Part shown: piece after piece, positions 11,367 through 22,837 of the stretch
Numbering within the stretch: the first letter of the stretch is position 1
Layout of the letters: the number at the start of each line of letters is the position of its first letter
NCBI RefSeq assembly: GCF_032884065.1
Contig: NW_027062662.1
Location: 1,976,552 to 2,040,551 of the forward strand
Origin: Artemia franciscana
Lineage: Eukaryota; Arthropoda; Branchiopoda; Anostraca; Artemiidae
Length of the DNA: 64,000 nucleotides
Direction of reading: 5' to 3'
The notes under the pieces: generated by a model
Seen by the model: the letters and a program-made list of their open reading frames with translations, nothing else
Database searches by the model: none
Told to the model about the DNA's origin: nothing
Translations under genes and position numbers: made by a program

Positions 11367-14300
11367 TTTTCAAACTAAATGCCAAGTACCTAAAAATCAT
11401 CTAACATTGCTAAAGATAACAGATGCAAATTGAAAATATGTATCCTTGCTTCTCAAACTAAAAGATAAGTACTTCAAAATCATCTAACATTGCTAAAGAC
11501 AACAAATGCAACTTGGCCATATGCATCATTGTTTCTCAAAACTAAAAGGTAAGTGCCTCAAAATCATCTAACATTGCTAGAGATAAAAAATGCAACTTGG
11601 CCATATGCATCATTGTTTCTCAAAACTAAAAGCTAAGTGCCTCAAAATCATCTAACATTGCTAAAGATAACAAATGCAATTTGGCCATATGCATCATTGT
11701 TTCTCAAAACTAAAAGGTACGTGCCACAAAATCAACTAACATTGCTAAGGATAACAAATGCAACTTGGCCATATGCATCATTGTTTCTCAAAACTAAAAG
11801 GTGCGTGCCTCGAAATCAACTAACATTGCTAAGGATAACAAATGCAACTTGGCCATATGCATCATTGTTTCTCAAAACTAAAAGGTAAGTGCCTCAAAAT
11901 CATCTAACATTGCTAAAGACAACAAATGCAACTTGGCCACATGCATCATTGTTTCTCAAAACTAAAAGCTAAGTGCCTCAAAATCATCTAACATTGCTAG
12001 AGATAAAAAATGCAACTTGGCCATATGCATCATTGTTTCTCAAAACTAAAAGGTGCGTGCCTCAAAATCAACTAACATTGCTAAGGATAACAAATGCAAC
12101 TTGGCCATATGCATCATTGTTTCTCAAAACTAAAAGGTAAGTGCCTCAAAATCATCTAACATTGCTAAAGACAACAAATGCAACTTGGCCACATGCATCA
12201 TTGTTTCTCAAAACTAAAAGGTAAGTGCCTCAAAATCATCTAACATTGCTAGAGATAACAAATGCAACTTGGCCATATGCATCCTTGTTTCTCAAAACTA
12301 AAAGGTGCGTGCCTCAAAATCAACTAACATTGCTAAGGATAACAAATGCAACTTGGCCATATGCATCATTGTTTCTCAAAACTAAAAGGTAAGTGCCTCA
12401 AAATCATCTAACATTGCTAAAGACAACAAATGCAACTTGGCCACATGCATCATTGTTTCTCAAAACTAAAAGCTAAGTGCCTCAAAATCATCTAACATTG
12501 CTAGAGATAAAAAATGCAACTTGGCCATATGCATCATTGTTTCTCAAAACTAAAAGGTAAGTGCCTCAAAATCATCTAACATTGCTAAAGATAACAAATG
12601 CAATTTGGCCATATGCATCATTGTTTCTCAAAACTAAAAGCTAAGTGCCTCAAAATCATCTAACATTGCTAAAGATAACAAATGCAACTTGGCCAAATGC
12701 ATCATTGTTTCTCAAAACTAAAAGGTAAGTGCCTCAAAATCATCTAACATTGCTAGAGATAACAAATGCAACTTGGCCATATGCATCATTGTTTCTCAAA
12801 ACTAAAAGGTAAGTGCCTCAAAATCATCTAACATTGCTAAAGACAACAAATGCAACTTGGCCACATGCATCATTGTTTCTCAAAACTAAAAGGTGCGTGC
12901 CTCAAAATCAACTAACATTGCTAAGGATAACAAATGCAACTTGGCCATATGCATCATTGTTTCTCAAAACTAAAAGGTAAGTGCCTCAAAATCATCTAAC
13001 ATTGCTAAAGACAACAAATGCAACTTGGCCACATGCATCATTGTTTCTCAAAACTAAAAGCTAAGTGCCTCAAAATCATCTAACATTGCTAGAGATAAAA
13101 AATGCAACTTGGCCATATGCATCATTGTTTCTCAAAACTAAAAGGTAAGTGCCTCAAAATCATCTAACATTGCTAAAGATAACAAATGCAATTTGGCCAT
13201 ATGCATCATTGTTTCTCAAAACTAAAAGCTAAGTGCCTCAAAATCATCTAACATTGCTAAAGATAACAAATGCAACTCGGCCATATGCATCATTGTTTCT
13301 CAAAACTAAAAGGTAAGTGCCTCAAAATCATCTAACATTGCTAGAGATAACAAATGCAACTTGGCCATATGCATCCTTGTTTCTCAAAACTAAAAGCTAA
13401 GTGCCTCAAAATCATCTAACATTGCTAGAGATAAAAAATGCAACTTGGCCATATACATCCTTGTTTCTCAAAACTAAAAGCTAAGTGCCTCAAAATCATC
13501 TAACATTGCTAAAGACAACAAATGCAACTTGGCCACATGCATCATTGTTTCTCAAAACTAAAAGCTAAGTGCCTCAAAATCATCTAACATTGCTAGAGAT
13601 AACAAATGCAACTTGGCCATATGCATCCTTGTTTCTCAAAACTAAAAGGTGCGTGCCTCAAAATCAACTAACATTGCTAAGGATAAAAAATGCAACTTGG
13701 CCATATGCATCATTGTTTCTCAAAACTAAAAGGTAAGTGCCTCAAAATCATCTAACATTGCTAAAGACAACAAATGCAACTTGGCCACATGCATCATTGT
13801 TTCTCAAAACTAAAAGCTAAGTGCCTCAAAATCATCTGACATTGCTAGAGATAACAAATGCAACTTGGCCATATGTATCCTTGTTTCTCAAAACTAAAAG
13901 CTAAGTGCCTCAAAATCATCTAACATTGCTAGAGATAAAAAATGCAACTTGGCCATATGCATCCTTGTTTCTCAAAACTAAAAGCTAAGTGCCTCAAAAT
14001 CATCTAACATTGCTAGAGATAAAAAATGCAACTTGGCCATATGCATCATTGTTTCTCAAAACTAAAAGGTAAGTGCCTCAAAATCATCTAACATTGCTAA
14101 GGATAACAAATGCAACTGGGCCATATGCATCCTTGTTTCTCAAACTAAAAGCTAAGTACCTCAAAATCATCTAACATTGCTAAGGATAACAAATGCAACT
14201 GGGCCATATGCATCCTTGTTTCTCAAACTAAAAGCTAAGTACCTCAAAATCATATAAAATTGCTAAGGATAACAGATACAATTTGACCATATGCATCCTT

Positions 14301-14612
14301 GTTTCTCAAAACTAAAAGCTATGAACCGCAAAATCATTTAACACTACTAAGGATAACAAATTCAATTTGACCTTATGCACCCTGTTTTTCTCGAAACTAA
14401 TATATAAGTAACTCAAAATCATCTAACATTGCTAAGAATAACAGATGCAACTTAACCATATGCATGCTTGCTTCTCAAAACCAAAGCTAAGTACCTCAAA
14501 ATCATCTACCACTGCTAAGAATAACAGATGCAACTTGACCATATGCCTCCTTTTTATTTCAAAACTAAAAGCTAAGTACCTCAAAATCATCTACCATTGC
14601 TAAGGATAACAT
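11367..14612. repeat. 84-bp minisatellite, about 38 copies
   Basis: Tandem array with a constant 84-bp period (for example the unit at 11521 recurs at 11605). Typical unit pieces: CTCAAAATCATCTAACATTG, CAACTTGGCCATATGCATCA, TTGTTTCTCAAAACTAAAAG. Variants fall into recurring types: GGTAAG, GCTAAG or GGTGCG after AAAA; AAAGACAAC, AGAGATAAA or AGGATAAC; CATATG or CACATG. Units at both edges are the most diverged and the centre is homogeneous, as expected for unequal exchange. Because 84 is divisible by 3, one frame stays open over a few units, but this is not coding. Confidence 0.95.
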
Positions 14613-16440
14613 TTGCAAAAAAGTTCTTCAAATTCATTCATGTATATGCGGATTCTCGCAAGCCATTGTATCCTCAATTCCTAGAACAAAACTAGATACG
14701 TTGCATGGGCAATGTGACGTGTTGCGGCAAGGTTTGTTCGACTCCGCCGAGCAATGTATTGCGAGAGCAACATTTTGGTCTTGTTTCCTTGCTTCGATTG
14801 AATACTGAAGTTGTTAATCTGTAAGGATCTTAAAATAAACAAGTCCCTCACATGTCTTACCACTGGAACCAAATTGGTCTTACTATCAAATACACCGGAA
14901 ACAAATAATAGGTACACTAAGAGCAAAAGTTGCGAACCCCTCATCGCCGAAGATGATTTTGAGCTAACAAACGACTGTTGCTTAAAACTCCCCTATATGT
15001 CTCACAATTGTTATCGGCCTATTTTTGGTTTCAGTGTGTACCTTACTACTGAAGTTGTCAACCCCTTTAAACTTTCAAACTACATCTCATGAAGGAATTT
15101 TTGTACCAAAAAATGGATGACATATACTTTGATCAGCTCATCAAGAGCTATCGACTGCCGTCGAAAAAAAAATCTATCTGTCTTTGTTCAAAAGTTCACT
15201 TTTTTGCCGTAGGCCAAGTTTCTAACGTCATCACTTAGAAAGGAGCAAAGGATAAACTCTAATTTCTTTAGCAACGAGAGAACTTTTAAAGTTTAAAAGG
15301 CACATCTGATACCATTTCTCTACTGCGATCCCAAGTACAAAAAAAAACGAATGATAAACTCAGCTGAAATCACGAACAGAAATGGGTAGAAACAATAGAT
15401 AGCAGCACTTTCGGACCCGTGGGAAAATGCCACTTTTTTGTTTATATAGATTTTTCTATTTATCACTCAAAGAAAATGTATTGGCTGTGGGGCGAGGTAA
15501 CTGCCGCATACATCTAACACTTATAGATTTTAGTCCACCTTCAATGTGAGACTGGTGTCTGCCTGCTTGCCTGCTAGAACGGAGCTTCCCACTCGAAAGC
15601 AGAAACAAGGTTTGATAAAACGAAAGCTTGAATGCCTAACTTCAGATAGTTCTCTCCGACAAAGGCTATAAAACTCCATTTCACCTCACACACTATAGGC
15701 TCTGGCTCAAGGACAAGCAAAAATCATCCTTTATGCCCCCAGGCAAGAGTTCTACGAAGCTTTTCAAAATGCAAAGTCATATTCACCAATCCAGCCTAAG
15801 GCACACACTTTCCATAAGAACTGCAGAGGTTATACCCTTACCACTTTCTAGGAAGAAGCTGAAATCGGGGTGCTAGAAAAAAAAACAAACAAACAAAAAA
15901 CACACAAAATCAAAGTGTTACTGTCGCAGCACAAAAACCCTACCTTTTTAAACCCACATTGATGACCATGCACGAAATGAAGTCATTAAAAAGTATTTTA
16001 ATTTGTAAGACTAGAACAGATTAAATAAAATACATTAATATTGTAGAAAATCCACATTCATGCCATGAACTGATTCGTAACGTCCATTTGTTTCAAGACA
16101 ACAAACTATTTTATGAATAACCTTTACAAATTGCATTTTAACAAATGTTTAAAAAAGGAACACGATAAAGCTCTACCATAAAATACGTATTTATTCAAGG
16201 ATGTCTTCAGGAGAAGGCGTACAAATCCAAACTCCTTTTTTTCCAAAATTAAATCAAGCCATGGATCCAAACTTTGAAACTGTTAAATTGCACAATTTAG
16301 ATGAGTTGAAATTTGCTTTTTTGCAATTACCACTAGACTTAATTTTTTTTCAAAATTAGGAAGCTTTTACGACAGTACAGGATTTCTGTCAGTGTTGCCA
16401 AACTGAATATTGAAAATAAAAAAGCAAAACTAATAAGTTA
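14613..16440. other. Intergenic, no gene recognised
   Basis: No convincing coding exon, RNA gene or repeat with another copy in the window. Short open frames occur on both strands near 14681-15092 but show no domain and overlap each other antisense. Confidence 0.4.
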
Positions 16441-16446
16441 AATCAG

Positions 16447-16448
<2 letters not shown>

Positions 16449-16524
<76 letters not shown>
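16449..16524. repeat. AT microsatellite (about 38 dinucleotides)
   Basis: Uninterrupted AT dinucleotide run of about 76 bp. Confidence 0.97.
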
Positions 16525-16530
<6 letters not shown>

Positions 16531-16561
16531 CAAAGTCAAGATTATAAAACATATAATGTAA

Positions 16562-16616
16562 GTACCAAAGAGTATGGGTAACTTATGATATGTATGTTAC
16601 CCTTACTCTTTGGTAC
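16562..16616. repeat. 21-bp inverted repeat (hairpin)
   Basis: GTACCAAAGAGTATGGGTAAC at 16562-16582 is the reverse complement of 16596-16616 apart from one base, with a 13-base loop. It directly follows the AT microsatellite. It could be the end of a small foldback element. Confidence 0.8.
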
Positions 16617-16619
16617 ATG

Positions 16620-19600
16620 CATTAACAACAGGATTTAAAGAAAGTAAAATGACAATAAGAACCGAAGAAAAAGCAGAAAGAGATACAAACCGGAATAATA
16701 ACAATATACGTGCAAAGCAAGCGAGATGAGTTCACACACCCCCTCTCCTTTGTGTTCTCCTTTAAACCAGTGTTTTATGTCTTTAGTTTTTTTTTTATAA
16801 TACTAGATTTTTTGGTCTTAATATCGCATTCTGCCACTTCAAGGGAATTCACTTGCACATGCATAGAAGACACATTCTAAATGACACACGTAAAAATCAA
16901 GAACGAGTTTGGTTTCCAGCCAATGGAAAAAAAAAGTGGACGAAAAGAAAAAGCAGATATTTAAGCAAGGACCTCCACCTAACCGTACTCAGCGCTCAAC
17001 ACAAAAAAAGGACGGAAATGAAAAAAGACTTAAATATAAGACAAGAAAAAACTAACCTTTTAAAGTAAACTGCAACGAGACAGAGAAAAGAATGAAACAA
17101 AATGTAAGCCAAAACAAATGAAACACAATGGAAAAATTAGATTGGGCGAGCATTTTGTCTTTATCAAATAACATGATCTATCTACTTATCTGATTTGCGT
17201 CAATACGATAATATGATCTTTGTTTAAAACGAGAAGAAATGCTAGTTGATTATCGTAACTTCGGTATTTAAAACAAATTTATTAAAATCTGGATTTAAAA
17301 AAAATTTAATGCAAAGAGAATCAACCAACATTCCTTCTCATTTTACACTGTAATCAAATGACTATATCACCACAAATCAGGTCATAAACAGCCTGCACTA
17401 ATCGCTAGGTACAGAATTCTTTCCTAATCTGATCTTTTATTTGTTTATGCTTCAGTCTTTTCTCTTCATCTTTAAAGTTGATTTCTAAGGTTAGTTTTTT
17501 TTCATGTTTTGCCTTTCAATTTTTTCCTTTTTGTTTTAGTTTTGTGCTGAGGACTGACGACGGCTCGGCACAGGTCCTTGCCGAAACATCTGCTTTGTCT
17601 TTTTATTTTTGTCTTTTCTGCTAGCTGAAAATCCCCTCGCTCTTGGTTTCTTAATTATCTTTAATTTTTTTTCGTTTCTTTTTATCGTACATCATGTATA
17701 GCCACTGCGATTTTAAAACGTATTTACTATGTCTCATGTGCCAAACCATAGTTAATAGAGGCAAAATGAGGTGTTTTGAAATGAAAAATTTGTAAGGTTT
17801 CATTTTGAAAAATTCCAAAAAACCCCATCATAACATACGCCCTCACCATGTGTAACACCACCTTTAAAAGTTAATTAAAAACGTATAGGACAAAAACACA
17901 ATGTTCTGCTTCTATAAGCGGATTTCCAGTTAATGGTAATGAAGTTCGTTCAACTACCAAATCACTGCTTTGTATATTTAGACTGTTTTAGTTATTATAA
18001 CATTTACTCCTACTGACAGCTTAATGTAGGACAAACAACCTGAGGCCAACATAGCTGTGCAGGCTTTTCTCTCCCCTAATCTTCTTGAAGGTTCCCCCTT
18101 TCTTTATCCAGTACAAACAAATAACAAACCTCGAGCTATCTTCTTACAGCTCCAACGCTATTTGGAACCAGCAAGACGTCAGCATGAATAAGAAATTAGC
18201 GTCCACAAAACGGGTGTAGTTGATATTTGGCCATTGAAGGTGACTCATTTCCAGGGTTCTGACCGCTACTAATTTATCCCTATTTCTAGTGATTTTTATG
18301 AGCGCTAAACAGAAAACACTAAATTTGCCAATAAATCACTAGATTATCGAAGAGAATTACTAAATATACCAGAAAATCTCGAAAATCCATTCATTTTTTG
18401 CCACTCGCTCGTAATCCTGCTCACTTACTCGATATGGAAGTATTCAGCTACTCCTGTCCATGAAAATCCTAAGAATACAATACACCATCATAATCTCAAA
18501 TGTTGATATTTTCTGCCACCACTTCAATATTAGGCCTAAGTCTACGACAACGATTGTCAAACAAGAGAGACTGCACAGGCTCAACACCCTCAATTAACGT
18601 CAACAAAGTGTCAATACCAAGCAGCTTGAGAAGACCGAATGAACAAATCATCAAGCAAACGTTTTTATCGGTCTCTCGGTCAGATTGACGTGGGCAACCA
18701 GTTAGTCAATTGGAGAATTGGTGGGAAGTCGTTAGAAACAACTTTGTGCCCCTGGTGGATTTCGAAAGACTGACAGAAGATGGGGTTGGCTGCTGGCTAC
18801 AGTTCAACAAAAAGATGTCACAGTACTGCGATAAATGGATGTTAGGTATAGTCTTCTGGATGACAAGAAAGACATCAAGGTCAGGTGGAATTACAAGCAA
18901 GTAGTTTACTCTCTACGAATAGGTTCTTCCAATTTACCTAAAATTATGATTTTCATCGTTCCAACTCTCAAGCCAGAACCTCTACCATTGCGAACAGCGC
19001 CGACCTTGACGGGGTGAAATGAACCTGAAGAGTGGCAGCCCGTTATAGAATTATAGTGTAGCTAACGCCACAACACAACATTTCGATTAATGAACAGTTC
19101 TGTCAGCTGTGTTGGTATTGGTAGTATTTTTTGGCTACTGACGCTCTTTTTAGATGCGTTATTTGTTGCCTGTTGCCTCCTCATTATAGCAGTATAATAT
19201 TTATTTCTGTTACGGCTACTCCGAAATTGTGAATCTGTACACTTCTGCATACTTTGGAGCTGATCCGTACATGCACTGTATCTTAAGATACAAACAAAAC
19301 GAGTCAAGTAATAAAGATAATATGCAGATACTATATTATCATTCTAACTTTTTACAAAAATATCTTGCTAATACAAAGGAAAAAAGTAAATAGTGAAACA
19401 CAGCCAAACAACAAATTGGGTGAGCGAAAAATTACTTTGATTCTGTTGCTGAAAATGGCAAATTGTTAATTTCAAGACTGGCAATATAACACTTCATATA
19501 TTACCAATAAAAAACAAACCTGAATCGAATTATCAAGGATAATGCATTTTTAAAACTTGTCTTTAATCAACAATTCCTGCAAAATGTTACAAACAAAGAA

Positions 19601-19930
19601 GATGGTTATCTAAGCCACATCAGAAGAACAAATTTAGAACTTCATACTTTTGGATTGATTTTGTCATGACCCTTTCCTGAATTTTTCTGTGTCACAAATT
19701 TATGATTTATGAAAGAATTGTCACATTTTTATGTTTTAGACTGAAATCTGATGCACGTATTATAGAACAATTTCTATCAATCCAGTAAAATTATGCAAAA
19801 AACAAAAAAACATTGGAGACGCTTCTAAGAGAGATCAAGTACCATTCTGACATGAAGACGATGAGATTTGATCCCCTACAAACACAAATTTAAAAAATGA
19901 GCTAGTACAATACCAAATCCACCTTAGAAA
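16620..19930. other. Intergenic and 3' flank of UBOX5, no gene recognised
   Basis: Holds a hammerhead-like motif at 17544-17593 (own entry). Otherwise only short open frames with no domain, for example around 18500-19010. Some of the right part may be UBOX5 3' UTR, but I cannot fix the polyadenylation site. Confidence 0.35.
17544..17593 (+). other. Hammerhead-like motif, divergent copy
   Basis: GTGCTGAGGA is followed by CTGACGA, a GC-rich hairpin (GGC...GCC) and GAAACATC then TGC. The order CTGANGA, stem, GAAA with flanking GTG/TGC is shared with three minus-strand motifs at 22494, 41869 and 47725. This one has a longer insert and is the least similar. Confidence 0.35.
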
Positions 19931-19932
19931 CT

Positions 19933-20667
19933 TCACCGACGATACCTTTTAACAACATCGCTGGCGCTGGGAATTTTTGGAGTGATTCTTGCCCTTGGTC
20001 TTTTATTCCTCACATCCTCTTCTTTAATTAGTCCATTTGTAGAGCTGCCTGATATTTTTTCTTTTCCTTGTTGCAAATATCGTGCAGTTTTTATATCAGT
20101 AAGTAACTTTGAAACTTCACTTCTCACAAAATTCGATCCACTTCTTTTGATCACAAATTTATCAATTTTAGTTTTTAACTCAGCAGCAAATATAGGCCTT
20201 ATATCTGATGTGTAGCACACACCAGTAAAGGGATCAGATGGTGATCTACCAAGTAAAGCCTGCTCAGAGTTGAACCTGTCGATAGTTGACAGGTCAACTA
20301 TATTTCCACTTGGCAATATCATAGGTATGCACATAACAGAATGCGTTATAGGGTCAAGAAGCTCATTTGGTATTTCAGGAAGAGCCGACTCAATGCCTGA
20401 TATTGTCTGCGGTGGTTCTTCGACTGGTTTTACTGGAATATCAATAACCCTAGGAATCACACTGACTTTGTAGAGATTCTCTTCACTTGGTTCACCCCAA
20501 ATTTCCAACTTGCCGATGGATGGAATGCTTGCATTCAAGGTCTTAGTGATAACAATTTTGATTTCAGTAACACTGGCTAGTAAGTGTCTCATTCTTGTAG
20601 GGACTACAATTTTCTTCAAGTTGGATGAAATGAGCTTGCGTTCATTGGTGGCACATTCAATTTTACC
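19933..20667 (-). CDS. UBOX5: UBOX5/RNF37, terminal coding exon with U-box
   Basis: Last coding exon of a U-box E3 ubiquitin ligase (RNF37/UBOX5), which hands ubiquitin from an E2 to substrates and is nuclear in vertebrates. The exon starts after a TTTTAG acceptor at 20668 and gives 244 codons plus TGA. Residues about 17-60 (LKKIVVPTRMRHLLASVTEI, then SIPSIGKLEIWGEPS) match the vertebrate 'hVahLrIcIth...iKrLEVWGQPa' segment. The U-box follows at about exon residues 99-173 (IPNELLDPITHSVMCIPMIL, LPSGNIVDLSTIDRF, GRSPSDPFTGV). The tail is basic (NKRPRARITPK), possibly a nuclear signal. Human UBOX5 (541 aa) has a further RING-like zinc finger after the U-box; none is visible here, so the protein is shorter or another exon exists. 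The N-terminal exon is at 36236-36583. Confidence 0.9.
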   Translation of the reverse strand, partial: GKIECATNERKLISSNLKKIVVPTRMRHLLASVTEIKIVITKTLNASIPSIGKLEIWGEPSEENLYKVSVIPRVIDIPVKPVEEPPQTISGIESALPEIPNELLDPITHSVMCIPMILPSGNIVDLSTIDRFNSEQALLGRSPSDPFTGVCYTSDIRPIFAAELKTKIDKFVIKRSGSNFVRSEVSKLLTDIKTARYLQQGKEKISGSSTNGLIKEEDVRNKRPRARITPKIPSASDVVKRYRR

Positions 20668-22493
20668 CTAAAAGTAAAAAGGAAAAAAATAGTGAAAAGA
20701 CTAGAGAGGCAAAACTTCTCTCTAAACACGGCATTGACTATTCAAAAATAGTTAACTAAAAACAAAATTTTCATATTGAAATTATGAATAACATAAAAAT
20801 TAAAACAAAAGGAAATCATCCCACATATGAAGGGGATGCTACCCCCTTAAACCGCACTATTTACGCTAAAGATTAACATTTACTGTCCTTTCAGGCACTT
20901 AAAATTCATTAAACAAAATAAAAAAAAAATTCAAACTAAAGCAAATAATAAAACTTCCAAAACGAATTCCATTTTAAACGCACAGAAATGGCTAGACAAA
21001 TACTCTGTGTGTATATAGAATGGAATATGTTTATTCATAGCCCTATTTTTAAAATAAAGAAACTATTTTTCAGCTGACACCAGCATATGCTAAAGGAAAA
21101 CGTATTATAAAAAAGAAAAAACAAAGATCAACACATTCAGATATAAATCGTATAACTGGTTGAAATGGCGAAAAAAAAATACTACACAAAAAAGCAAATA
21201 TGATGATTCTGTTGTCAGAGTAAAACTTTGAAGAGAAAGTAATAAAGTAAGGGTAGCAGTGGTTTGAAATGCAAAATTTGATTTTTCAGGAAATTTTTTT
21301 TAAGTTTTTCAGGGAGGAAGAGAGGTTCATTGGGAACTAAAATTTATTTCGAGAAGATGGCACCAGCCTTTCCATTTGGGTACAAATAAGAATTTGAGTG
21401 TAATATTATATTTTATATTCAAAATGTTTCTACAATAAATGGAGAGCTTCCACCCTTATAGTTCAAAGTGCTAAGCTACGCCAAATATTTCTCCCCAAAT
21501 TAAAGGATATTTGGAGCTAAATCTCTCCTACATATTTATCTGAAAGTCCTCTCATGAACATACTTAATACAAATAATGTAGCACCGTTAATGTTACTATG
21601 TAAACAATCCGCGGGCCATAATTTCAGAAACTTGGAGCTTACATAAACGGCTTTCCACAAGATTGGCTATTTTACTATTTTTGCTAGATAGCATTTTGGA
21701 TCAAGCCAGGTCGAAATTTTTGTATTGTGGCATAAATGACGGAATAATTCAGTGCTTTACCAAGCCAGAAGCTCGTTGGTAAACTAAAAAATGGCACTAG
21801 AAGTTTATATTTTAAACGATCTGTTCAAATGACCCATCTCTTGAATACACTATGATCACTGCTGCGACTGGATTACACAGTTGCAAGCAGTCACAGTTGC
21901 AGTCACAGTACAAGTAGCAGTAGTAATGGCACTCACGTTCGTACCCTTAGCTGTTCCCAAGATAATGCAGAAACGTCTTTTCGATAGCCTTGATGCATAC
22001 AATATCTTTTGAATTAGTTGAGAAGACACCTCAAGATTCCCAAAATTTCACCTTTATATTTTTAATCTTTTCGGACAGACCCAGGATATAACATTCATTC
22101 ATTCCGGAGTGAAAAATCCTTCCCCACAGGGAGAGTTACTATACCTTTTGACTATTTTGAACAAAATAAATCCTTCTCACAGTTATAAAGAGGGATTGGA
22201 GCCAGTTTTTTTAAATATAGGTATGTAAAGAACATAAAAATCTTACAATTGGAAAATAAACAATTGTTAGTATAATGAGAGGAGAGGGTATAGGGTGGGC
22301 GTTTATTGACCCTACGTGGAGAAAGCTGACGACGCTGTTAAGGCCAACCCGGCATAGGGATTAAGTAAGTAAGAATAAAGACGTCACTAATTCATCTCCA
22401 TCACAAAAAAGACAGAGGCTTGAGAAAGCTAATCCTAAGCAAATACAAAGTAGAGGCAATAGGGAAAATCTTTTCAAGACAGTGGAAATTAGT

Positions 22494-22539
22494 TCTGTGG
22501 ATATTTCGGCCCTATGTCCAAGGGCCATCTTCAGCACAA
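22494..22539 (-). other. Hammerhead-like motif
   Basis: On the minus strand: TTGTG, CTGAAGA, a hairpin TGGCCC/GGGCCG, then AAATATC and CACAG. The outer TTGTG/CACAG can pair and the inner stem is perfect apart from one U-G. It lies in a dispersed repeat that also occurs at 41825-41912 (shared GGCAATAGGGAAAAT-like and TTCAAGACAGTGG-like pieces) and is followed by a short AT run. Confidence 0.45.
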
Positions 22540-22837
22540 TACAAGAATAAGAGAGAAACTATATATATATATATATTTAAATGAACTTACATCAAATTGT
22601 GAGAATTAAAACTAAATAATTAAAAACACTTTTTAAAACTTTTTTTTAAAAATAGCCCTAGCATCCTTACTTCAACGAAGTTCAGCCAGGACTGGCGAAA
22701 AGAATGAAATGAGAATATGACCTCATTCAAACTAAAGAGAACAAAATGATTAGACGCAATTTCTTAAAGCTAATCTTGCTTGTTTAGCAGCCTGTCTCAA
22801 AGGCCTTTTCGTAGTTGGTTCAGTACTATTATTACAT

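Larger units (their letters stand above)
8760..11395 (-). mobile_element. RTE-type LINE, 3'-truncated copy
   Basis: Minus-strand non-LTR retrotransposon of the RTE kind whose proteins are often mis-annotated as craniofacial development protein 2. The endonuclease N-terminus lies near 10030-9900 (VGTCNVTTFKNDYRVDIL, then LLGVSDTHIPGIG after a frame change). Its C-terminal part is at 9474-9115 (KLTWYPRDGKTANLIDYVIVN, DHHLVVSRVKLK), with the linker helix region to about 8800. The reverse transcriptase is missing. Upstream, 10470-11395 holds the 5' region, including a Gly/Arg-rich open stretch of about 95 codons (11113-11400). Several frameshifts; inactive. Confidence 0.75.

Noticed and set aside
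11637-11888. 83-codon open frame with a 28-residue repeat
   Set aside because: The 84-bp satellite happens to keep one frame open for three units; neighbouring units close it.
11367-14612. CRISPR-like regular array
   Set aside because: Period and whole unit are repeated without unique spacers, in a eukaryotic setting. It is a minisatellite.
14681-15092. Overlapping 87- and 93-codon frames on opposite strands
   Set aside because: No domain, no splice or start context, and antisense to each other.
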